From assembly GCA_963965975.1 (NCBI GenBank), contig OZ014413.1, positions 2,048,501 to 2,112,500 of the forward strand: a DNA stretch of 64,000 nt, given 5' to 3'. Shown piece after piece: positions 11,397 to 22,400 of this stretch. The first letter of the stretch is position 1; each line of letters opens with the position of its first letter. The DNA is from Xestospongia bergquistia. Taxonomy: Eukaryota; Porifera; Demospongiae; Haplosclerida; Petrosiidae. The notes beneath the pieces were generated by a model. That model did not search any database and was not told the origin of the DNA. It saw nothing but the letters and a program-made list of their open reading frames with translations. Made by a program: the position numbers and the translations under genes.

Positions 11397-13155
11397 ATGG
11401 CTGTACGAAGGATTACTCAGTTACTCCATAATCTTTCTCTTACTAGTAATAGTTCATTGTTAAGTACGTCTTCAAGATGCGTCTTTAAATGTGGTAAGAT
11501 ATAAATCATTTGATAAGTAACAGAGCTTCAAAGTCAATGTAACAATGAGTGTATGGATGTGTATATTCTATACGTGAGTCTGTTATACCAACACTGCTAA
11601 CAAGTAGTTTTGAAACGATATCTTGAAAATGTTGTTTAATAATTTTTTTAACATTCCATTAGATTATTGAATAAATAAAGATGATATTATTTAGTAAATT
11701 TACTTGATTAAAATTTGTTGAAATTGACAAGGAGCAGTGACATGACAAAAATCCAAAGTCACTTTTTCTGTAATCTGTTTCATAATTGCTGCAAGTAATT
11801 GATATAAAGATATTGTTTATATCGTCCTATTGTCCTGTTATGTGTCTATTTGTTTTGGTAGTTATGAAATGTTATCACAAGAGAAATGAAATATATTATA
11901 GAGAATGGCCAGATATAAAAATGGGAGTGGTTTGAATCACTTCATGTTACATGACTTAAGAGGAACTTAGGGTAAACAAATAATGTAAAGTGTGTTCTAT
12001 TGTACAGCTGTGTGTACATACATACATGATATACTCTGTAGTATTTATATAATGTCACTTATTATAGGTACATGTACTCTCATGTAAAAGTTAAAGTTTA
12101 TTGGTTGTGTACATACATACATGAATATCCTCTATAGTATTTATACAGTGATACTTATTATAGGTACACATAACCCAATGTATTGCTTCAATCAAGTTAT
12201 AGCAACTACCACTACAAGACAATATTACAGCACAGATCCTGTGATTACTGAACCCAAGTCTACCCAATACCAGCTAGGCTATGAACATATACCAGAGTTA
12301 GAAGAGTAAGTACAGCTGTTAAATATAGGAACTTTTGCCCTTATATACATTTTATGTAGATCGTCAGAAGATTTTAAGAAAATATACAAACTGGAGTTCG
12401 CTAGTAAACAGGAATGGAACAAAAAAATTAAAGCAGAAATGATTAAAAAATTACAACAAAGAGATGGTGACACTGGATCAACATCAGTTCAAGGTACAAT
12501 ACTAACAAATCTATACTTACATGTACTAGGGATACATTGTTACACAGAGAAATGATTTCAAAATTTAAACTTACCAATTACTAGTAAATATTGTTGTTTA
12601 ATGAGTGTAAATGATATGAGACAACAAAGGCACTGTTTGAAGTAATAGTCTTAAATGTTATTCACTTTCACTTTTAAAATTTCTGTTTCTAATAATAATA
12701 TGCTATAACAACTAATGATTATGTGTTTTTTATTATTTATTAGTGGGTGTATTAACTGCTCGTATTCAGTACTTAACAGAACACATGAGAAACAACAAAA
12801 AAGTAAGTACACAGAGGGTTAAATTTACTAGATCATTAAACATAGTCTTTGAAGTGTAGTAATATCTGTTTACTTACTCTAAACGTTCCCAGTTATTTTA
12901 ATATATTTATAACACATAGTGTTACATTGCCATACTTTAATTGTACTTCCCTGTGTGTGGCCATATTAATCTTGTAATTCTTCTCTATTTTAGGACAAGA
13001 GTTGTCTTCGAAGGCTTTTACATTTGGTTCATAAAAGACGTAAATTATTGGTATATCTACGTAGAACTGATTTCACACGATATCATGAACTGTTAGAGCA
13101 ACTTAATCTGAGACCATTACAGGACAGTAAATATGGCTACATTAAGAAAGAATAG
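11397..13155 (+). CDS. MRPS15: Mitochondrial small-subunit ribosomal protein uS15m
   Basis: Component of the mitochondrial 28S ribosomal subunit, which binds small-subunit rRNA. Five exons: 11397-11493, 12164-12305, 12360-12493, 12744-12802 and 12994-13155, totalling 594 nt or 197 residues. The N-terminus MAVRRITQLLHNLSL is basic and serine-rich, as expected for a mitochondrial targeting sequence. The uS15 core lies in the last two exons: TARIQYLTEHMRNNKKD, then LRRLLHLVHKRRKLLVYLRR and DFTRYHELLEQLNLRPL. The region before it is the charged extension typical of mitochondrial forms. All introns are GT-AG with consistent phases. The start is the first ATG in the exon. The acceptor of exon 2 lies in a duplicated segment, so an alternative acceptor exists 96 bp upstream. 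Confidence 0.9.
12014..12170 (+). repeat. Tandem duplication around the MRPS15 exon 2 acceptor
   Basis: Two imperfect copies about 95 bp apart, beginning GTACATACATACATGA and ending CTTATTATAGGTACA. The second copy supplies the acceptor used for exon 2 (exon from 12164). The first has the same acceptor at 12067 and is a potential decoy. Confidence 0.8.
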
Positions 13156-14690
13156 TACTATTAGTTTACTTTGTATAAACTAATTATACTGCCTGCATTG
13201 TTATATGTAATTGTTATTATATTAAATATTTATATATGAGAAATTATACTTTTATTAATAGAAACAAAATAGGTGCAAGAGTAAAGATATCCAAGATTAC
13301 CTTAAAATGTATACAGATTGAGACCATCAAAGTTTGTAATGTTAATAGAAAGTGTCTGGAGTGCTGGTAACAGAACACCATACTTTAATGTGAAATTAAT
13401 ACATATAGGTTCTGATGTTTAATCTGGGTCTAAGGTATAGTATTAAATTCCCAATCAAGGACAGCATTCTATTACCAGCATTTAGACATAGCTAAGCAAA
13501 TAACCTCGTTTATAGGGGCTGGGTTACAGTCTATATGCTCATTCTAAGAATGCTGATAATGTTATCACAGTGATTGCCAGTTATGTTATATTATATAATT
13601 CAGTTATGTCCACATAATAACATACTTTCTAGTAGCTATGTATAGTGTACATAAATTATCTAATTAGTGAAACATAAGACAATATAAATATATACGTATT
13701 TATAAACTCTTTTTATAATCACCTTGTATTTATAATAATATACTAGTATTTCTCCTTGCACTTCTTCAAGCACATGTTGACACATAGTATCACAATATCC
13801 CATAATATAAGAGTTATGCTCATGTATGTTGCTTAGTTCTAAGTATGACTGGTTACTGTTTTATTGTAAAGACTATATTGAATAGGGTGATTGTAATTAT
13901 ATCAAACAGTATAGATAATGTTAAAGCATATAGTATGACAGTATCATCAGTAATAATGCAAAAACGGGCAATGCAGAAAAAGCCATATTTAATGCAAAAT
14001 TAATAGAGTTAGGTACCAGGTTTAGGGTTTGGATTTCACATTGATGTACTGTATGCAGTTTTAATTGTAACCAGCCCTTATAAATATGATTATTAAATTA
14101 TCATATAGAATTACTTCATGTATAATTCTTGGGCAGGGCATCCTTCTCATGTTGTGTTATATATACAATCCTCTGTTCATGTTAGCATCTTTAACTTGTT
14201 GAAATCTGATACTGTAGCAATAGTGAAGCCTTGAAAAATGTGAAGTATGTAACATTATATCCACTAGTATACATAATCGAGCTGATCGGTGATGTCAACA
14301 TGCGTGTTGATCACATGCTGTTTGGTATGCATAGTTACAAAATCATAAGAATACATGTTTGTTTATAAATGCATATAAAGATTTAATAATAACATTCCAG
14401 TCGTAATAATATACTAGTGTTCTTTATTGCACTCCCCCAAACACATCTGACAACAATACTTCATGAATATTATTGAAGTAATTGCCACAGATCATGTGAT
14501 TAACAAAAGACAGCTGTATTTAATAATATTCATTATTTTTATTGTCTACTGCTAAGAACTAATAAGTTCTAAATTCTTCTCTAGGGATGTTCAACAGGAT
14601 ATATTCCTACCTTCACATCCAGACATTTGCTTCCTTTTAAGAAGCATCTCTCAGTGGATTTTTTGCTACTGCCTGGTTTCTATTGCAAGA
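13156..14690. other. Intergenic, with a relic of the peroxidase upstream region
   Basis: No coding sequence seen. The stretch at about 13735-13830 resembles the peroxidase 5' flank at 14400-14480 and that of the pseudogene at 17150-17230 (shared pattern ATACTAGT-TTCT-TTGCAC and a later CAACA/CAAATATC part). This suggests a third, nearly lost duplication unit. Confidence 0.5.
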
Positions 14691-16184
14691 ATGGCTTTTC
14701 AGAAACTGTTACTCATTACATTTGCAATTATTTTTATTATAAAGCCTTGTCACTTGGTAACTGTAACTCAGACTGATGAAGACAGAGCAGTTGCCAGGAT
14801 ATTTCAGCTTATCAATATGATGCGTGGCCGGAATGCGAATGTAAGTTTACAATAATATAATGAATTGAATACTAGTGCTGCTTCTGTAATAGAAACTTTG
14901 TTATTACATGTCCTTAGTAGAACTTCCCTTATTAAAAGTGCCTTATATACATTAGTTAGACACTTCTTATATATAGAGGTGCTATCACTTCAAAATGTTG
15001 TTTTGAAGGATTTTATTTATTTTATTATAAACTTGTGTTTCTTTCTCCATAGACTGCAGCAAAGCTAGTTCGTTTGGCTTTCCATGATTGTGTGGGTGGG
15101 TGCGATGGCTGCATCAACTTTGCACTTGCTGACAACAATGGCCTCCAGCCCATCTTCAATACTATAAATAATATCTACGATAATGAGGGTTACAATACAA
15201 CAGGAATGTCACGAGCTGACTTTTATGCTTTAGCCGGGATTGTAGCTATCCGACATGCTGCTGACCAGCAAAGTTGCAATGAACTTGGACTTCCACCTAA
15301 CTGTACCAAACCTGTTCCTACAATGTTTATAAGGTATGGTCGAAAAGACTGTCCTATGTCTCCAAGTAGCACACGATTTGTCGAATTTCCAAATGCTCAT
15401 GGCAATTTGTCTCATGTTTTTGATATTTTTCAAGATCAAATGAACATGACTATGAGACAAGTTGTAGTCATCATTGGTGGAGCACATTCTTTGGGAGATG
15501 CTGCTCCAAATAGGAGTGGATTTCGTGGTCCATGGGCACCTCCTACAAACAGATTTGATAATGCTTTTTTCCGTCGGCTACGAAGTCCTAATAACATCTG
15601 GTTTCAACAAGTACTTAATGAATCAGGTACCCCTCACTATCAGTGGATTCGATATGACAACAATGGTAACATGCCACCTACCAATCCACCACCATCAATG
15701 ATGCTGAATACAGATATGGTAATTTATTGTATAGGATGTACAATAGTGCATGCAAGTACTAGTAGTTCACCCTAAGAGTATTTGATAATTTGTAATGATT
15801 ATTAATGGTTACTAAAGTCAAATTGTTTAATTATTTTTGTAGGTTCTCTTTCGAGCTATAAACCCAGATAATACTGGTCTGGAACGTGATATGAACTGTC
15901 GATTTAACGTTTCTAGTTGTATGCTATCCTCTACAGCTAATTATGTGATGGAGTTTGCAAGTAATAACACAGCATTTCACGAGGCATTTGGACCAGCTTA
16001 CCAGATCCTTCTTCAGAATGGATATGATGATAACCAACTTTTTGCAGCTGAAGCACAACCCACTATTACACCTACTAATGATACTAATACTACTCTGCCT
16101 ACTGGTAGTGCTGAAAGATCACAAGGTGTATTGATTACTGTCATTATAACTGCATTTATGACAATGATTGCCTATCTCATATAA
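14691..16184 (+). CDS. Secreted, membrane-anchored ascorbate-peroxidase-type heme peroxidase
   Basis: Plant-superfamily heme peroxidase, which reduces hydrogen peroxide with an unknown electron donor. Three exons: 14691-14840, 15053-15718 and 15843-16184, giving 385 residues, with all junctions in phase 0. Residues 1-20 form a signal peptide (MAFQKLLLITFAIIFIIK). The distal heme site is RLAFHDC, with Arg57 and His61. The proximal site is GGAHSLGD, with His195. SGFRGPW supplies Trp211, equivalent to the tryptophan under the heme in cytochrome c peroxidase and ascorbate peroxidase (class I). The C-terminus after about residue 350 is threonine- and serine-rich and ends in a hydrophobic stretch, suggesting a GPI signal or a single membrane anchor. 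Class I enzymes are normally intracellular, so the secretory signal is notable. It may protect the cell surface from peroxide. Family assignment is strong; substrate unknown. Confidence 0.9.
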
Positions 16185-17388
16185 TTTAACTTTATTTGCA
16201 GTGAATTTCTGCATCACAAAGTTTTTTTTAAGTCAATTGATTTAGTAATTGATTTTGTTGATTTATTTTTTTGTCATTGTATTGTTTATCACATTAGGAT
16301 CATCACGAGTTACCATATCTATGTGATCACGAGTACATTTATTAACATACCATAGTAAAACATGTGATTGTTGAGGTGTAGATTCTACTATGTATATGAC
16401 TGCTCTCAGAATGTACATGTAATATTGGTAAAAAATTGTTATACTCATGTGATTTTAAACATCATATTATACCAAGATGGATTACAAAAAGGAATCATAT
16501 CTATACATAAAGCTATATATGTTCCTTATCACCTTAGTTGATATAGAATGTAACAGTATATAGTGTAGTAAGTAGAACAACTTAACATTTGGTGACACAC
16601 GGTTTTTAATAATATTCATGATGTAATGTGAACAATAACAATTAACATATGTCAATTACCTGGCTTTGTATTCAGTGAAGTAACCTACACACAATGATTG
16701 CAGAAGAGTCAATATTTGTGTGTATTGTAGTGTATAAGGACTCTTGATAATTAGTAGATATTTGCTCAAGTTCTTTATTAGTATATACAACAAATGCATT
16801 ACCAATGATAAGGTTTATAATATAGATCTTATAACAAATTGATACATTCTTACACTAATATATGATGGTAAAATGGGCCAATACTTGGCATTTTGTCACA
16901 ATATCAGATATATATTATAATGGAACATAAGAAGGATGCATAAGACATATCATTTCTTTATGAACATAACCAGATTAATGAGATCTGATTTACAATTTAA
17001 ACATTTGTATCTAGTAAAGCCTTGTAACAATATATTATATAATATAAATCAACTAAATACTATGGTAATGTACAATTGTAAAATCACAAGGATAGCATGA
17101 ATGTCTGCATACAAACATTGCCTTTATAATGACATTCCAATTGTAACAGTATACTGGTGTTCTTTATTCCAACCTCCTCCAAACACATGTGATGTGAACT
17201 TGGCAACAATATCATCATGAATATGATAATACATATTGTTCATGTGGCAAATATTGATGCATTCCATAGCTATTAGGTTGTCCCATTATCCTCTTATAAT
17301 AATAATATAATAATATACACACATCCAGATTCTTTGAAAGAAACATTTTTCAGTAGATCCATTACTATTGCCTATTCTCTATTGTACA
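16185..17388. other. Intergenic between peroxidase and its decayed copy
   Basis: AT-rich with no coding sequence recognised. The part after 16200 resembles the sequence following the pseudogene at about 17940-18180 (shared pattern around AATTACCA-ATC-ATGATCA). This indicates that the duplicated unit included 3' flank, and the 5' flank resumes at about 17140. Confidence 0.5.
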
Positions 17389-17935
17389 ATGGGTCCTCAG
17401 AAATTGTTACCATTTGAAATTGCTATACTCTTTATTGTCCAGCCCTGTTACTCAGTGACTTTGTCTCAGGCTAATGAAGACAGAGCAGTCACCAGAACCC
17501 TTCAGCTTATATCACTATGTTGAGTGACCAGAACAGCATGATTAGGAATGTAAATTAATTTATAATTAGATTACTAGTACAGTTGAGCCTTTCTGTAATA
17601 GACATTTTACTTTAGTATCTTAAGTATAGAGATGACTTCATTTTAATGTGTGATTACTTCAAGTTGTCCTTATTGAAAGGCTCATTGTATACACTATTTC
17701 TACCTATTGCATTATATACCCTTTTTTTCTATAGCCTACAATAAATGAATTTGTTTGGCTTGCAACTGTGTGGGTGGATGAGATGGTTGCATTAACTTTG
17801 CACCTGCTGACAACAATGGTAATGTATCTATAGATATGGTACAGGAAGATTACAAGCTATATTGGTAACTGTCATAGTAACTGCTTTCATGAAAATTATA
17901 GCCCTTCTCATCTTATTTGATAATTTTTCATTGAG
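17389..17935 (+). pseudogene. Decayed tandem copy of the heme peroxidase
   Basis: Begins ATGGGTCCTCAGAAATTG, matching the peroxidase signal-peptide exon, and reads through a hydrophobic stretch to NEDRAVTRTLQLIS, where it meets an in-frame TGA after a small deletion. A donor-like GTAAAT follows, then a remnant of exon 2 from about 17735 (TTTGTTTGGCTTGCAAC then TGTGTGGGTGG) that keeps only the first 25 or so codons with deletions. About 17825-17935 jumps directly to sequence matching the C-terminal anchor exon. The proximal histidine region is absent. It cannot encode a working enzyme. Confidence 0.85.
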
Positions 17936-19447
17936 CTAACTAATTCTGTATTAGAAGACTTATTGCATTTTATTCTTATCTTAACAGCTAAAATTTAACA
18001 AAGTAATTTAGTTGATTTAGTTTTATATGAAATACTTTTGGTTATAATATATTGATTATTATATTAGTATTACCATGAATTACCACATCAACATGATCAT
18101 AAGTTTGTATAATATTAACATACTATGTGGTTGTTTTGGACTAGATTCTATAATGTACATGACACAGAATTATGACAGAATGTAGTTGTAGATATGTATG
18201 TTGTGAAGGGAGAGCTTGAGTAAATATATTCATATAATACTTAACAATTGTGTAGATTGAGATTAAACAGGGAACTCTAAATATGAATCATTTATTATAA
18301 TATAGATTTTTCTTGATATGTATATCACATGCAAATTATATATGTCCCCTCTCTTGGCACAGAGTACAATAGTACTATAGCTTGATCAGTGAAATAACAT
18401 GACAGTTTTAACAATTTTCAAGGTGTATTGTGATGATACCCAACTTGTAGTAAAGGAACATCTGCATTACTTCAATTATGACAACTTTAATTTGTATTTG
18501 TCATGAAGTATGCTAATAAGTAATACAAAATGGTTTGAACATTTTCAGCAACTGACTAATAATAGATATTTGGAGAACACCACAATGGCTGAAGGTTCTG
18601 GTGGTGGTAACTTAATGGATTGCTTGTCTTTATTGGAGTCATGACTGTTGCTATAATAATTAAATAATAAAAAAATACATATTCTGTATTATTTTAAACT
18701 TGACTTGATTCAATAAAAGACAATATAATGTCAAATAAGTTACTGAAGAAACACTACCATATCATAGTTGTTATAAAATTATTAAAAATTGATTATTAAA
18801 AAAATTAAGCAAAAAATAAGAAAATTCTGTCAGGTGGATTGCTCTTCATCTCTAATCCAACATGTTACTACAACATGTATGTATGCATACTTTGCATTAG
18901 TGCAGTTCAGCTAGAAAAAAGTAAAAGATTAAAAAGGTAAAGATAAAAGTATGTAATTAATTGTTTACATTGAGATGCCATCATATAATTAAAAATGAGC
19001 TATACTATTGCTTTTCTATGTCTGTTGCTAAAACATCATATGTGTATCATATAGTATTATTATACAGTATATATGTATACATATACATGCTATGATATTT
19101 ATGTGCTTATCATAGTTATATGGATGATTATAAACACAATGGCAATAGGTGATGAATGTGACAAAAGTAATGTTTCTCAGGTTGATGTAACTGAACATGA
19201 ACAGTGATGATGTCACATTTGATTATTGTATTGTAATACCAAGTAATATAACTTGTGGACATACTTTTATAATCTTGCTAAAGTCATATCCAGTCTAAGT
19301 TATATGTCTAATAAAAAGATAAAGGTAATCAATCACACACAATATATCATGTATTGTACTTACAATAGTTTATAATATTAGTATTTTAATTTGTTGTCAC
19401 TATTACAACTTTTAATCATTATCAGATAATGATTGCTCTGATGAGGT
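17936..19447. other. Intergenic, AT-rich
   Basis: 3' flank of the peroxidase pseudogene followed by the region downstream of the large ankyrin/GTPase gene's stop codon. No gene recognised. No canonical AATAAA was found on the minus strand immediately after 19448. Confidence 0.4.
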
Positions 19448-22400
19448 TCATTGAGTCTCAGATGGATTATCTTCATTATCATCGTCAATATTAATGTCTT
19501 CTCTTCTTAGTCTTTTGTCACTAGTCACTGATAAGTATATAATAAAAAGATGGTTTAATTAATATACTATATTTACCTTTATGTGTTCTTTGTCTTTTTA
19601 TAGGTACTGAAGATTCATATTCTGATGGTATTCCTTTCTTTTGGTAAGTCTTTCCACTTACAGGTTCCTTACCACGTCCAATAGATATGTCATATGATTT
19701 ATGTTTCTTAGACACTTTTTGCTTTTGAGGTAAATGATCTTTATCAGATTGATCTGAATCATTACTTTCTGATCTTTGTCTGTTTTCTCCTATAACAAGT
19801 AAATATAAACAAAATACATTGTTAACTTTATTAATATACTTACTGATATGTCTCTTATGTTTCATATAATCATGAGGTGATGTATTGTAAACTTGTGGTT
19901 TTCTTGAAGACTGATCAGAAACACTGGCTTCATTACGTTGTCCCTTAACCTCTACATTTATGAAATAAAGATTCTAATCTGTACTATTTATAAACACATA
20001 CTTTTCTTTGGTATTTCTTTACTCCTGTAAGATGACCCACTAGCTTCTTCCTCAACATCTTTACTTGATGTGTCACTAAACTCTGAGTCATTATCAGATG
20101 TTTGTTCTAAATACACAACTTCCATTAATTTTGGATTCTTTACTGTCTTCTTTCGTTCTGTGATAACTGAGTATAAAATAAGACATTATTAGTAATTTTA
20201 AACTTGCTTTCTTCATTTTTCATTTTCTTTTGTTCAACAAGTACATCTTGAATTGTGCTGTCTCTTGTAATGTGGTCTTTCTCTGCAGTATTTTCTAATT
20301 CTAAATTAAATTCATTAGTACATATAATATAACATTCTATATAACATACCTTTATATTTTTTCACAATTAAAGCAGCTAAATCTTTATGTGCCAAGTCTT
20401 TCAAAAAATTAATAAAAGATCCCAAAATATTGCCATTTTGTGAGACACGATCTTTTATGTCATCAATAATTAGTTCAAGGCGGTCTTTACTTGAATCTCC
20501 AGTTTTCTTATCTCTCACTGCACTATATGTACCCTCTGAAATAGCTTCCTCTGAATACAGTTCCAGCGCTAGAGCAGACGGGTCTATACTTGACTTAACA
20601 ATAATATTGGTACATCGAACAAGAGCTCTCTTAGCCACTTTAGAGTCAAATGAACTGATCTGATTAGAACCAGGTTCTGAAATGAAAAATACAGGTGTTA
20701 TGAACATGTTGATAAAGCTAATTTGATTCAGTTAGGTTAAGTGCAAGTTCTTATATGCAATCTCAAAACTTCACATGAGCTAAAGCTAAAAGTGGAAAAT
20801 GAATTGATGGGGAAAGTATCTACTTAACTCAATTAGAAAGCCATCTACTGTACTGTTACTGTAGATCAGGAAATTGTTAATTTTTAGCTTAAAAATGTTT
20901 GACTCAAAAATTTAAATGTAAAATTTTACAGGATACTTGTAAAATGTAGTTTATATACCTGACATGGACTCAGATGCATTTAAACCAATGTTCACTTCAG
21001 ACAAGCCTGCTCTTCCTTCAGAAAAGGAGACTTCTTTATCATGTTCATTATACATGCAGTTATGTGTTTACCTCTGTTGCATAGATCCCTTACAATATAC
21101 ATAGTGGTACCACTAGGCTTGATTCCTCTTAATGATATCTTGTAATTCAATTTAGTCACTGTACTAGGTTCATCTTCAGCAGAAACAGTGATGAGTATAG
21201 TAGGACAAACAGGAGGATTACTACTACCGTACATGTCTATATTTCTTTTGTATTTCTGTAGTTAACACAATTTTACATCATATCCATAAATATTATAACT
21301 ACCAATGCAGGAAGCAAATGTGGTCGAATATTCCATCCAATAAAATTATTTTCACTTTCATTGAGATCTAATTCAATGTAACTGTTTCCATCTGGATTTG
21401 TTTCAAAAATAAAGGAAAAGTCAACATCCTTTTCAACATTCAAAGGAAGCGAGGTTCTTATAAACTATAAAAAGTATTCACTTTCATTTTCTGTTACTTA
21501 TAACTTACCTCTAGTAGCGCATTGAGACACTTTGAAACTATAAACCTCATGAACCATGAATTGAAAGGAGATCGAATTTGATATACCACTTGAGCATAAT
21601 ACACATTATCAGGAGATCCACCATTATTATAGCTAAGAGGTTCATCTATATAAATAATATAGACATACATGCATTATCAACACTTGATCCTATAGATTAC
21701 CTCGTTCTTGATCAATATAAGGTGCCTCCTTATCAGGTGCAGTGATTGAATGACTTGAAATATTTCCTGAACACTGTTCTGAAGTAGATCCTGATGAACT
21801 CTGAATAGCGATTTCATTATTAGTTAATGAGGACACTGGTAATGATATGGTCTTCCCAATGTCAGAATTTAATTCATTTATGTTCATAGCTATGAAAAGA
21901 TAATAATAAAAATAAGTATAACACCTTACCTATGGTTGGTTTTATAATAAGACTTTCTGTTGATTCAGTTACTCTTTGTAACTGGGTACTAGGCTGAGAT
22001 GATTTTGTGGTTTCCTTTGATGTTCTGTGACTATCAAATAACTTCCAAATGGGACAAGAGTCAGACTTGACAATAGCTATTAACGAAAACTGAGACAAAA
22101 ATATAGAACCATATTGGTCATTTTGGTAAAATTTTCCTCCTTTTTCTAGCTGGAATTGATAGGGAAGATTGGATTCATTAAGCGGAGCAGAAGCAAAACT
22201 AAGATAGTTAGTGTGATCTTGAGTAACTAGATTTGCACAATGTTGGATTTCTAATTCGACAGGTTGAAGCAGTGGTTTAGAGGTAAATATCACATATACC
22301 ACACTGATTAATTCAGTCCCTTTAGGCATATTAAAATGTCCACCAACCAGTGCTTTAATAGTTATTCTACCAGTTTCTGTAGGAGGTAAAGCACCTTGAG

